This document shows positions 55,865-64,000 of a DNA stretch of 64,000 nt, in pieces. A model generated the notes under the pieces. It was given only the letters and a program-made list of their open reading frames with translations. It had not been told where the DNA came from and searched no databases. The stretch spans positions 124,001 through 188,000 of the forward strand of contig NZ_JACYFR010000006.1 of NCBI RefSeq assembly GCF_014837175.1, given 5' to 3'. Each line of letters begins with the position of its first letter. The first letter of the stretch is position 1. A program made the translations under genes and the position numbers. Source of the stretch: Cellulomonas sp. JH27-2 (lineage in GTDB: Bacteria; Actinomycetota; Actinomycetes; Actinomycetales; Cellulomonadaceae).

Positions 55865-57690
55865 GCGCGCCCACCGTCCAGCGACCGCGCACGCCCGTCC
55901 CGCAGCAGCGCTCCCGCGTCGGTGGGCCCGCCGCCTCGCGCGTCATCCCCGGACGGGTCGCCGTCGCGCCGGCGCGGTCCGGGTCGCGCGGGCGGATGCT
56001 GTTCCTGACGATCGCGATCGTCGCCGTGCTCGTGCTCTTCGCCGTCCAGCTGGTCAAGATCCAGGTGGTGAACGGCCCGACGATCGCCGCGAAGGCGCGC
56101 GCCGCACGGCTCATCGACGTGACGCAGCTCGGCACGCGCGGTCAGATCACGGACGTCAATGGCGTCGCGCTGGCCACGTCCGTCGAGCGCTACGAGATCT
56201 CGGTGAACCAGAAGCTCGTCGGGCAGTACCTGGGCACGGCCGACGTGCCGAAGGGGGTCGAGGGCGTCGCGACGCTGCTGGCGCCACTGCTGGACATGGA
56301 CAAGCCCGAGCTCGGTGGCCTCCTGGTCGGCGAGAAGGGCTTCAAGGTGCTCAAGAAGGGCGTCCTGCCGCAGGTCGCCCGCGAGATCCGCGCGCTCAAG
56401 CTGCCCGGCATCAACGTGGACGTCGTCGCCGACCGGACCTACCCCAACGGCGCGCTGGCGGGCAACGTCATCGGCTTCGTCAACTCGGCGGGCGCCGGCC
56501 TGGAGGGGCTCGAGGCATCGCTCGACGACAAGCTCAAGGGCACCCCCGGCGAGGAGGTGTACGAGGGCGGCGCGAACGGGCAGGCGGTGCCCGGTGGATA
56601 CAACCAGGACACGCCGGCCAAGTCCGGGAGCTCGGTGCGCCTCACGATCGACAGCGACATCCAATACCGCGCCCAGGCCGCCATCGAGGCGGCGAAGAAG
56701 TCGACCGGTGCGGACTCGGCCACGGTCGTCGTCGAGGATGTCCAGACGTCCGCGATCCTCGCGCTGGCCGACACCGGCTCGGTGGACCCGAACAAGCCGG
56801 GGGACTCGAAGGGTTCGCTCGCCCCGTCGGTCTCCAACGTCTTCGAGCCCGGCTCCACGGGCAAGGTCATCACGATGGCGGCCGCTCTCGAGGAGGGGCT
56901 GGTGGAGCCGACCTCGGAGTTCAAGGTCCCGTACAGCTACACCACCGACAACGGGCAGTCCTTCCACGACTCGCACGAGCACCCCACGCTCAAGCTGACG
57001 ACCACGGGCATCCTGGCGCAGTCGTCGAACGCCGGCACGGTCATGATCGGCCAGCACCTCACCACCGACCAGCGTTACGACTACCTCAAGCGGTTCGGCT
57101 TCGGCAGCAAGACCGGCATCGAGCTACCCGGTGAGTCGCCCGGTCTTTTCTCGGACCCCGACGGCCGGTCCAAGTACGCCGTCCTGTTCGGCCAGGCCGT
57201 CGCCGTCAACGCGCTTCAGGTCACGCAGGTGTTCGCCACGGTGGCGAACCACGGCGTCCAGGTGGAGCCGCACATCATTGCGGGCTGGACGGACGCGGAC
57301 GGCACGTACACACCCGCAGCCAAGAAGCCCTCGACGCGGGTGGTGAGCGCCAAGACGGCCGACACGGTGCTGCGCATGATGCAGAGCGTCACCGAGGAGG
57401 GCGGCACGGCCAAGACCGCCGCGATCCCGGGCTACATCGTCGCCGGCAAGACCGGTACGGCGCAGAACTGGCTCAACGGCAAGCAGGGCATCACGGCGTC
57501 GTTCATCGGCGCGGTCCCGGCGGACAACCCGCGGATCGTCGTCAGCGTCATCCTGCACAACCCGAAGTCGTCGATCTACGGCGGCGACGTCGCCGCGCCG
57601 GTGTTCAAGGACGTGGCCGCCTACACGCTCGGGAAGCTGGGCGTCGCACCGTCGGGAGCCAAGGCCAACCCGTTCCCGACGACGTGGTGA
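55861..57690 (+). CDS. ftsI: Penicillin-binding protein 3 / septal transpeptidase FtsI
   Basis: 609 residues. Class B PBP that crosslinks septal peptidoglycan. A Pro/Arg-rich N-terminus, membrane helix (MLFLTIAIVAVLVLFAVQLV), dimerisation domain with GTRGQITDVNGVALATSVER, then the transpeptidase with FEPGSTGKVITMAAAL (Ser332, Lys335), QSSNAGTVM (SxN) and VAGKTGTAQNW (KTG near 530). There are no PASTA repeats. The GTG overlaps the ftsL stop. Confidence 0.95.
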   Translation: MSAPTVQRPRTPVPQQRSRVGGPAASRVIPGRVAVAPARSGSRGRMLFLTIAIVAVLVLFAVQLVKIQVVNGPTIAAKARAARLIDVTQLGTRGQITDVNGVALATSVERYEISVNQKLVGQYLGTADVPKGVEGVATLLAPLLDMDKPELGGLLVGEKGFKVLKKGVLPQVAREIRALKLPGINVDVVADRTYPNGALAGNVIGFVNSAGAGLEGLEASLDDKLKGTPGEEVYEGGANGQAVPGGYNQDTPAKSGSSVRLTIDSDIQYRAQAAIEAAKKSTGADSATVVVEDVQTSAILALADTGSVDPNKPGDSKGSLAPSVSNVFEPGSTGKVITMAAALEEGLVEPTSEFKVPYSYTTDNGQSFHDSHEHPTLKLTTTGILAQSSNAGTVMIGQHLTTDQRYDYLKRFGFGSKTGIELPGESPGLFSDPDGRSKYAVLFGQAVAVNALQVTQVFATVANHGVQVEPHIIAGWTDADGTYTPAAKKPSTRVVSAKTADTVLRMMQSVTEEGGTAKTAAIPGYIVAGKTGTAQNWLNGKQGITASFIGAVPADNPRIVVSVILHNPKSSIYGGDVAAPVFKDVAAYTLGKLGVAPSGAKANPFPTTW

Positions 57691-57727
57691 CGCCCGGCGG
57701 ATGCGGGGGCGCAGGCCTGCACCGGGG

Positions 57728-57739
57728 TAGATTCTCCCC
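57728..57739 (+). promoter_or_regulatory. Internal leaderless -10 element of murE
   Basis: TAGATT (57728-57733), six bases (CTCCCC) before ATG 57740. It gives the mur genes their own start inside the dcw cluster. Confidence 0.6.
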
Positions 57740-59335
57740 ATGACCTCACCCGCCCGGATGCGCCCGACGCATCCCGCGGACCACGGTCTCGCCGATCTCG
57801 CTGCAGCGTTCGACCTGATCACAGGCGTGCCGCAGGAGCTGGCGTCCGTCCGCGTCACCGGAGTCACCGTCGCCAGCACCGACGTCGAGCCGGGCGACCT
57901 GTTCGTCGCCGTGCCCGGCCTGCGCGTCCACGGTGCGACCTACGCCTCGTCGGCCGTCGCCGCGGGCGCCCTCGCCGTCGTCACGGACGAGGCGGGAGCC
58001 GAGCTGCTGTCCGACCTTGCCGTCCCTGTGCTCGTCTCGCCCGACCCCCGCGGCGTCGCCGGCCCGCTGGCGGCGCACGTGCACGGCACGCCGGGGGACC
58101 GGCTGACGACCGTCGGCATCACGGGGACGAACGGCAAGACGACGACCACGTACTTCGTCGACGCCGCGCTGCGCGCCGCCCACCGGCTCACGGCCGTGAT
58201 GGGCACGGTGGAGCTGCGGATCGGCGACGAGGGCATCGAGAGCCCGCGCACGACGGTCGAGGCGCCCGTCCTGCAGGCGATCCTCGCGCTCGCGCTCGAG
58301 CGAGGTGCCACCGCGATGGTCACCGAGGTCTCCTCGCACGCGCTCGCGCTGGGTCGCGTGCACGGCCTGGAGTTCGACGTGGCCGCGTTCACCAACCTGC
58401 AGCGCGACCACCTCGACTTCCACGGCGACATGGAGGGCTACTTCCGCGACAAGGCCCGGTTGTTCGCGCCCGGGCAGGCGCGCCGCGGTGTGGTCGTGGT
58501 CGACGACGAGTGGGGCCGGAGGCTCGCCCGCGAGGCGCGGATCCCCGTCGAGTCGGTCGCGACGCACGTCGGTGCGCCCGAGGCCGACGACGCCGACTGG
58601 GCTGTCGTCGCCGCGGACATCGGGCTCGACGGCGTCGGGTCGACGTTCACGCTGCGCGCCCCGGACGGGAGGCTGCACGAGGCGGCCAGCCCGCTGCCCG
58701 GGCTCGTCAATGTCTCCAACGCGGCGCTGGCCGTCGTGGTCGCGCACGCGGCCGGGGTGCCGCTGGCGGCCGCGATCGAGGCCGTCGGGATCGCCGGCGC
58801 CGTGCCCGGCCGCATGGAGCGCGTCATCGAGCGGGGCGACGGCCTGCCGCTCGCGCTCGTCGACTACGCGCACACCCCCGACGCGCTCGTGCTCGCGCTC
58901 GAGGCCGTCCGCCCCATCACGCCGGGACGCCTGATCCTGGTGTTCGGCTCGGACGGCGACCGCGACCAGGGCAAGCGCCCGATCATGGGGGAGGTCGCCG
59001 CGCGCCTCGCGGACGTGATCGTCGTCACCGACGAGAACCCCCGTTCCGAGGAGCCGCAGAGCATCAGGTCCGCCATCCTTGACGGGGTCCGCGCGGTGCG
59101 GCCCGACCTGACCGACGTGCACGAGGCGACGACCAGCCGCACGCAGGCCATCCACGACGCCCTCGCCCTGGCCGACGAGCCGGACACCGTGATCATCACG
59201 GGCAAGGGGCACGAACCCACACAGGAGATCGCCGGCGTGTTCCACCGGTACAACGACCGTGACGTGCTGCGCAGCGCGTTCGAGCAGCGGGCCCGCGCGG
59301 TCCGCGACGCCGAGGCTGCGGAGAACCACGCGTGA
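57740..59335 (+). CDS. murE: UDP-MurNAc-L-Ala-D-Glu ligase MurE (diamino acid-adding)
   Basis: 531 residues. It adds the third residue of the stem peptide. Seen: VTVASTDVEPGDLFVAVPGL, ATP loop GITGTNGKTTTTYF, VTEVSSHALALGRVHG, FTNLQRDHLDFHGDMEGYF, and LVFGSDGDRDQGKRPIMGE. The substrate motif that is DNPR in meso-DAP-adding enzymes reads ENPR here (residues 432-435, in VTDENPRSEEP). Cellulomonads have L-ornithine at this position, so the change may reflect a different diamino acid. The 49-base gap from ftsI contains its own -10. Confidence 0.93.
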   Translation: MTSPARMRPTHPADHGLADLAAAFDLITGVPQELASVRVTGVTVASTDVEPGDLFVAVPGLRVHGATYASSAVAAGALAVVTDEAGAELLSDLAVPVLVSPDPRGVAGPLAAHVHGTPGDRLTTVGITGTNGKTTTTYFVDAALRAAHRLTAVMGTVELRIGDEGIESPRTTVEAPVLQAILALALERGATAMVTEVSSHALALGRVHGLEFDVAAFTNLQRDHLDFHGDMEGYFRDKARLFAPGQARRGVVVVDDEWGRRLAREARIPVESVATHVGAPEADDADWAVVAADIGLDGVGSTFTLRAPDGRLHEAASPLPGLVNVSNAALAVVVAHAAGVPLAAAIEAVGIAGAVPGRMERVIERGDGLPLALVDYAHTPDALVLALEAVRPITPGRLILVFGSDGDRDQGKRPIMGEVAARLADVIVVTDENPRSEEPQSIRSAILDGVRAVRPDLTDVHEATTSRTQAIHDALALADEPDTVIITGKGHEPTQEIAGVFHRYNDRDVLRSAFEQRARAVRDAEAAENHA

Positions 59336-60765
59336 TCGCGCTGACGGCGGCCGAGATCGCCGCCGCGACCGGCGGCCGGCTGCACGCGGTCGACGACGCC
59401 GTGCTGGTGCACGGCGCCGTGGTCACGGACTCGCGCGAGGTCGAGACGGGCGGGCTGTTCGTCGCGCTGCCCGGCGAGCACGTGGACGGGCACGACTACG
59501 CGGCGACCGCGGTCGCCGCGGGTGCCGCGCTGGTGCTGGCCGCGCGTCCCGTCGCGGGCCCGGCCGGTGACCTGCCGGTCGTGCTGGTCGACGACGTGGA
59601 GCGCGCGCTCGGTGACCTGGCGCGCGAGGTGCTGGTGCGGCTGCGCGAGGCAGCCCTGGAGCCCGGTGGTTCGGAGCTCAAGGTCGTCGGCATCACCGGC
59701 TCCGTCGGCAAGACGACGACCAAGGACCTGCTCGCGCAGCTGTGCGGCACCGCGGGCCCGACGATCGCGCCCGTGCGGTCGTTCAACAACGAGATCGGCC
59801 TGCCGCTGACGGTGCTGCGCGCCGACGAGACCACGCGCTACCTGGTGCTCGAGATGGGCGCGAGCGGGCCGGGGCACCTGACCTACCTGACGGACATCGC
59901 GCCGCCCGACGTGGCGGTCGTGCTCGTCGTCGGGCAGGCGCACCTGGGCGGGTTCGGCGGGATCGAGGCGGTCGCGACGGCCAAGTCCGAGATCGTGCAG
60001 GGCCTGCTGCCGGACGGCGTCGCCGTGCTCAACGCCGACGACCAGCGCGTCTCGGCCATGGCCCCGCTGGCGCCTGGCGACGTGGTGACCTTCGGCAGCG
60101 CGCCGGCGAGCGACGTGCGCGCCGCGGACGTCGTCGTCGACCGCGCCGGCCGCGCCCGGTTCACGATCGTCACGGCGGGCGGCAGCGCGCCGGTCGAGCT
60201 GCGGCTCGTCGGTGAGCACCACGTCCACAACGCGCTCGCCGCGGCCGCCGCCGGCCTGGCCGTCGGGCTCACGCTCGACGACGTGGCCGCGGGGCTGAGC
60301 GCCGCGGACGCGCTGAGCCCGCACCGCATGCACGTCGTCGACCGTCCCGACGGCATCACGGTCATCGACGACTCCTACAACGCGAACCCGGACTCCATGC
60401 GGGCGGCGCTCAAGGCGCTCGCCGTCGTGGCCGGGCGCGACCGCCGCTCGGTGGCCGTCCTCGGTGAGATGCTCGAGCTCGGAGAGGGATCGCGCGAGGC
60501 GCACGACGCGCTCGGCACCCTGGTGGTCCGGCTCAACATCGGGCTGACGCTCGTGGTGGGCGAGGGCGCGCGCGGCATCCGCGACGGCGCCAACCGCGAG
60601 GGGAGCTGGGGGGACGAGGTCCTGCTGGCCGACGACCTGGACGCGGCGACCCGCTTCCTGGAGCAGGAGCTGCGCCCGGGCGACGTCGTGCTCGTGAAGT
60701 CGTCGTACGGCTCGGGGCTGTGGCGCCTCGGCGACCTGCTGGCCGCGGGGGGTGACGCCGCGTGA
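59332..60765 (+). CDS. murF: UDP-MurNAc-tripeptide D-alanyl-D-alanine ligase MurF
   Basis: 477 residues. It adds D-Ala-D-Ala to finish the cytoplasmic pentapeptide. Seen: [23 protein letters not shown] loop [46 protein letters not shown], and [18 protein letters not shown]. The GTG overlaps the murE stop and the stop overlaps the mraY start (GTGA). Confidence 0.95.
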   Translation: MIALTAAEIAAATGGRLHAVDDAVLVHGAVVTDSREVETGGLFVALPGEHVDGHDYAATAVAAGAALVLAARPVAGPAGDLPVVLVDDVERALGDLAREVLVRLREAALEPGGSELKVVGITGSVGKTTTKDLLAQLCGTAGPTIAPVRSFNNEIGLPLTVLRADETTRYLVLEMGASGPGHLTYLTDIAPPDVAVVLVVGQAHLGGFGGIEAVATAKSEIVQGLLPDGVAVLNADDQRVSAMAPLAPGDVVTFGSAPASDVRAADVVVDRAGRARFTIVTAGGSAPVELRLVGEHHVHNALAAAAAGLAVGLTLDDVAAGLSAADALSPHRMHVVDRPDGITVIDDSYNANPDSMRAALKALAVVAGRDRRSVAVLGEMLELGEGSREAHDALGTLVVRLNIGLTLVVGEGARGIRDGANREGSWGDEVLLADDLDAATRFLEQELRPGDVVLVKSSYGSGLWRLGDLLAAGGDAA

Positions 60766-61844
60766 AGGCCGTCCTGATCGCGGGCTTCGTCTCGATGCTG
60801 GTCGCGCTGCTGGCCACGCCGCTGTTCATCCGGCTGCTCGTCCGCAAGCAGTACGGCCAGTTCATCCGGCAGGACGGACCCACCGCGCACTTCACCAAGC
60901 GCGGCACCCCGACGATGGGCGGCGTCGTCATCATCGGCGCCACGCTGATCGGTTGGGCGGGGGCGTTGCTGGTCACCGGTACGGCGCCGAGCGCGTCCGA
61001 GGTGCTGGTCCTGTTCCTCATGACCGGCCTGGGCCTGGTCGGCTTCCTCGACGACTACATCAAGATCTCGCGGCAGCGCAGCCTGGGCCTCAAGGCGCGG
61101 TGGAAGTTCGTGGGGCAGGGGCTGGTGGGCGTCACGTTCGCCGTCGCCGCGCTGCAGTTCCCCAACTCCCAGTTCCGCACCCCTGCGTCCACCCACATCT
61201 CGTTCATCCGCGACACCAAGCTGGACCTCGCGTTCGCCGGCGCCACGATCGGCCTGATCCTGTTCGTGGTGTGGGCCAACTTCCTCATCACCGCCTGGTC
61301 CAACGCGGTCAACCTCACCGACGGCCTCGACGGGCTGGCGACGGGCACGTCGCTCATCGTGTTCGGCTCGTTCGTCGTCGTCGGCGTCTGGCAGTTCAAC
61401 CAGTCCTGCCAGTTCCTGGCGACGGCCGGCCCCAGCTGCTACGAGACGCGCGACCCGCTCGCGCTCGCGGTCGTCGCCGCCTCGATCACGGGTGCGTGCT
61501 TCGGCTTCCTGTGGTGGAACGCCAGCCCGGCCAAGATCTTCATGGGCGACACCGGCTCGCTGGCCCTGGGCGGGGCGCTCGCCGGGTTGTCGATCCTGAC
61601 GCGGACCGAGATCCTGGCCGCGATCATCGGTGGCCTGTTCGTCCTCGAGGTGCTCTCGGACGTCATCCAGATCGGCTTCTTCAAGCTGACCGGCAGACGT
61701 GTGTTCAAGATGGCGCCGCTGCACCACCACTTCGAGCTCCAGGGCTGGGGCGAGGTCACCATCGTCATCCGGTTCTGGATCATCGCCGGGCTGTTCGTCG
61801 CGCTCGGAATCGGCATCTTCTACGCCGAGTGGGTGTCCGGCTAG
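60762..61844 (+). CDS. mraY: Phospho-N-acetylmuramoyl-pentapeptide transferase MraY
   Basis: 360 residues, about ten membrane helices. It links UDP-MurNAc-pentapeptide to undecaprenyl phosphate to make lipid I. Seen: [36 protein letters not shown] (Asp pair), [34 protein letters not shown] and [16 protein letters not shown]. The GTG start overlaps the murF stop. Confidence 0.96.
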   Translation: MKAVLIAGFVSMLVALLATPLFIRLLVRKQYGQFIRQDGPTAHFTKRGTPTMGGVVIIGATLIGWAGALLVTGTAPSASEVLVLFLMTGLGLVGFLDDYIKISRQRSLGLKARWKFVGQGLVGVTFAVAALQFPNSQFRTPASTHISFIRDTKLDLAFAGATIGLILFVVWANFLITAWSNAVNLTDGLDGLATGTSLIVFGSFVVVGVWQFNQSCQFLATAGPSCYETRDPLALAVVAASITGACFGFLWWNASPAKIFMGDTGSLALGGALAGLSILTRTEILAAIIGGLFVLEVLSDVIQIGFFKLTGRRVFKMAPLHHHFELQGWGEVTIVIRFWIIAGLFVALGIGIFYAEWVSG

Positions 61845-63275
61845 GTGGCTCTCGATCTGGACGGCGCGCGCGTGGTCGTCGCGGGACTGGGCGTGTCCGG
61901 GCGTGCGGCGGCGGACGTGCTCGCGTCGGTCGGCGCGCGCGTCGTGCCCGTGGACGACGCCGCGGACGACGTCGTCTCGTCGGCCGACTACCTGGCGGGG
62001 ACCGGGCTGGAGCGCGCCGACCTCGTCGTCGCGTCGCCCGGCCTGGCGCCGCACCACCCGCTGATCGCCGCCGCGCTCGCCCGGGACCTGCCCGTGTGGT
62101 CGGAGGTCGAGCTCGCGTGGCGGCTGCGGGCGCCGCGCGCCGACGGCCCCGCGCCGTGGCTCGCCGTCACGGGGACCAACGGCAAGACGACGACGGTGGG
62201 CATGCTCGACGCGATCCTGCAGGCCGCGGGCCGGACGTCGGCCGCCGTCGGGAACGTCGGCACGCCCGTGGTGCTGGCGGCGACGGACCCGACCTACGAC
62301 GTGCTGGCCGTCGAGCTGTCCAGCTTCCAGCTCCACTTCACGCACTCCATGTCCGCGCAGGCGTCGGCAGTGCTGAACATCGCCGCGGACCACCTGGACT
62401 GGCACGGCGACCTCGACGCCTACGCGGCCGACAAGGGCCGCATCTACCAGCGCGCGCAGGTGGCCTGCATCTACAACGTGGCCGACGAGCGCACGATGCG
62501 TCTGGTCGAGGAGGCCGACGTCGTCGACGGCGCCGTGGCGGTCGGGTTCACCACCGGGACGCCGCTGGTCGGGCAGGTGGGTCTCGTCGAGGACGTGCTC
62601 GTGGACCGCGGGTTCGCGCGGCTGCGGCACACGCACGCCGCCGAGCTCGGCACGCTCGCGGACCTCGCGCAGCTCGCAGGCCCCGACGGGACGGTCCCGC
62701 GGCACGTGATCGCCGACGCCCTGGCCGCCGCGTCGCTCGCGCTCGCGCACGGCGTCGAGCCGGCCGCGGTGCGCGACGGGCTGCGCTCGTTCGCGCCGGG
62801 CGCGCACAGGATCGAGACCGTGGCCGTGCGCGACGGGGTCGCGTGGGTCGACGACTCCAAGGCCACCAACGCGCACGCCGCCGCGGCGTCTCTCGGGGCG
62901 TTCGAGCCGGGTTCGGTCGTGTGGATCGCCGGCGGGCTGGCCAAGGGCGCGCGGTTCGACGACCTGGTCCTTGCGCGGCGTGACCGGTTGGCCGCCGTCG
63001 TCCTGATCGGGGTGGATCGGGAGCCTTTGCGTGATGCGCTGGCCCGACACGCGCCGGATGTGCCGGTGGTCGAGGTCGACGCCGGTGAGACTGGCACGGT
63101 GATGACCCGTGCCGTGCAGGAGGCCCAGCGCCTCGCCGCGCGCGTGCCCGGTGTCGAGACCGGCACGCTCGCCCCGACCGTTCTGCTCGCGCCGGCGTGC
63201 GCGTCCATGGACCAGTTCGCGTCGTACGCGGCGCGGGGGAGCGAGTTCGGCGCCGCGGTGCGGGCGCTCGGATGA
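61845..63275 (+). CDS. murD: UDP-MurNAc-L-Ala-D-glutamate ligase MurD
   Basis: 476 residues. It adds D-glutamate to UDP-MurNAc-L-Ala. Seen: VVVAGLGVSGRAAADVLASV, ATP loop AVTGTNGKTTTVGML, VELSSFQLHFTHSM, LNIAADHLDWHGDLDAYAADK, and WVDDSKATNAHAAAASLGAF. The GTG directly abuts the mraY TAG stop. A variable Val/Asp-rich middle segment is longer than in E. coli MurD. Confidence 0.95.
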   Translation: MALDLDGARVVVAGLGVSGRAAADVLASVGARVVPVDDAADDVVSSADYLAGTGLERADLVVASPGLAPHHPLIAAALARDLPVWSEVELAWRLRAPRADGPAPWLAVTGTNGKTTTVGMLDAILQAAGRTSAAVGNVGTPVVLAATDPTYDVLAVELSSFQLHFTHSMSAQASAVLNIAADHLDWHGDLDAYAADKGRIYQRAQVACIYNVADERTMRLVEEADVVDGAVAVGFTTGTPLVGQVGLVEDVLVDRGFARLRHTHAAELGTLADLAQLAGPDGTVPRHVIADALAAASLALAHGVEPAAVRDGLRSFAPGAHRIETVAVRDGVAWVDDSKATNAHAAAASLGAFEPGSVVWIAGGLAKGARFDDLVLARRDRLAAVVLIGVDREPLRDALARHAPDVPVVEVDAGETGTVMTRAVQEAQRLAARVPGVETGTLAPTVLLAPACASMDQFASYAARGSEFGAAVRALG

Positions 63276-64000
63276 CGGCGGCGACCCCGCGCGACGTCCC
63301 CGCCGAGCCGGTCCGCTCGCGGCTCGGCCAGTGGAACAGCGCGGTCACGAGCTACTACGTGCTGCTGGGCGCGACCGCCCTGCTGCTCGTCATCGGGCTC
63401 GTCATGGTGCTGTCGAGCTCGAGCGTGGAGTCGCTCGACGAGGGCCACTCGCCGTATGCCGTCTTCTTGAACCAGGCGCAGTTCGCGCTGATCGGGCTGC
63501 CGATCTTCTTCGTGCTGATGCGGCTGCCGGTACGGGTGCTCAAGGCGGTCGCGTGGCCGGCTCTCGGTGCAGGTGTGCTGCTCCAGCTCCTGGTCTTCTC
63601 GCCTCTGGGCCGGTCCACGGGCGGAAACACCGGCTGGATCTACCTGGGGTCGTTCTCCGCGCAGCCGTCAGAGGCGCTCAAGCTCGCCCTCGCCGTGTGG
63701 CTTGGCGTGGTCCTCGCGCGCAAGCAGGCGCTGCTGCAGCGCTGGCAGCACGTCTTCGTGCCGGCCGTGATCGTGGCGGCCGGTGCCATCGGGCTGGTCC
63801 TGCTCGGGCACGACCTCGGCACGGCGATGGTCATGATCCTTCTCGTTTTCGGCGCGCTGTTCGTTGCCGGCGTTCCCATGAAGATGTTCGCCGTCGCAGG
63901 TGCCGCCGGCATCGGCGTGGTCATCGCGCTGGCGCAGACCAGCAACCGGACGGCGCGCATCGGCAGCTGGCTCGACAGCTCGACGTGCAGCAACTCGGGT
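63272..64000 (+). CDS. ftsW: SEDS peptidoglycan polymerase FtsW, N-terminal part (cut by window end)
   Basis: 243 residues are present and the frame is still open at base 64000. SEDS-family glycosyltransferase that works with FtsI at the septum. Seen: YYVLLGATALLLVIGLVMVL (helix 1) with SSSSVES, NTGWIYLGSFSAQPSEALKL (the conserved QPSE block), and LVLLGHDLGTAMVMILLVFG (GxDLGTA). The ATG overlaps the murD stop. The position after murD in the dcw cluster and next to ftsI's operon favours FtsW over RodA. Confidence 0.92.
   Translation, partial: MTAATPRDVPAEPVRSRLGQWNSAVTSYYVLLGATALLLVIGLVMVLSSSSVESLDEGHSPYAVFLNQAQFALIGLPIFFVLMRLPVRVLKAVAWPALGAGVLLQLLVFSPLGRSTGGNTGWIYLGSFSAQPSEALKLALAVWLGVVLARKQALLQRWQHVFVPAVIVAAGAIGLVLLGHDLGTAMVMILLVFGALFVAGVPMKMFAVAGAAGIGVVIALAQTSNRTARIGSWLDSSTCSNSG

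Noticed and set aside
60375..63050. Minus-strand frame of about 890 codons opposite murF-mraY-murD
   Set aside because: Antisense to three unmistakable mur genes; low-complexity Arg/Asp/Gly composition.

Overview
The window is high-GC DNA with strong G/C third-position bias, dense same-strand operons joined by 4-base GTGA/ATGA stop-start overlaps, and an actinobacterial gene order throughout (ftsK-pgsA-cinA-clgR-recA-recX, miaB-miaA-dapF-hflX-lexA-nrdR, then the mraZ-dcw cluster). The gene set fits a member of the Micrococcales, plausibly Cellulomonadaceae; this placement is inferred from synteny and general protein character, not from a marker comparison. It reads as core chromosome. I see no insertion sequence, prophage, CRISPR array, rRNA or tRNA gene.

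Layout. 1-5.7 kb: end of ftsK coupled to a membrane PAS-GGDEF-EAL protein, a CapA-type protein on the other strand, then pgsA, the cinA C-terminal domain gene and clgR. 5.7-11.6 kb: the DNA repair pair lhr-nei2 on the minus strand. 11.7-18.4 kb: DUF3046, a membrane alkaline-phosphatase-fold protein, a metallo-beta-lactamase-fold hydrolase, recA-recX and RNase Y. 18.4-21.7 kb: gluABCD glutamate ABC transporter. 21.8-30.4 kb: miaB, a NYN-domain RNase-like protein, three paralogous YbjN proteins, a LigB-like protein, miaA, dapF, a thioredoxin-like protein and an RsmC-like methyltransferase. 30.6-38.0 kb: hflX, dinG, ldh, lexA facing a LysM protein, nrdR and a DUF5302 protein. 38.1-46.7 kb: serA, a HelR/HelD-type helicase, a receiver-phosphatase / histidine kinase / receiver signalling set, a PAC2 protein and a cold-shock protein. 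46.7-53.4 kb: a spermidine-synthase-fold protein, a HEPN protein, DUF3040, then a minus-strand moxR-DUF58-transglutaminase operon. 53.7-64.0 kb: mraZ-rsmH-ftsL-ftsI-murE-murF-mraY-murD-ftsW (ftsW is cut by the window end).

Regulation visible in the DNA. LexA (SOS) boxes lie before recA, lexA, the LysM gene and the HEPN gene; the HEPN box is a perfect palindrome and the HEPN gene is not a classical SOS member. A strong DtxR/IdeR-type iron box lies before a gene-free stretch that ends in a terminator hairpin, which suggests an iron-regulated small RNA upstream of nrdR. Repeats of GTGGAG at 10-bp spacing sit on the mraZ promoter, and further copies in the opposite orientation face the moxR operon. 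Many genes appear leaderless: a TANNNT -10 hexamer lies exactly six bases before the ATG/GTG.

Together the genes cover DNA repair and its SOS control, tRNA modification, lysine/diaminopimelate and serine synthesis, glutamate uptake, RNA decay, and the full cytoplasmic-to-lipid I part of peptidoglycan synthesis with division proteins.
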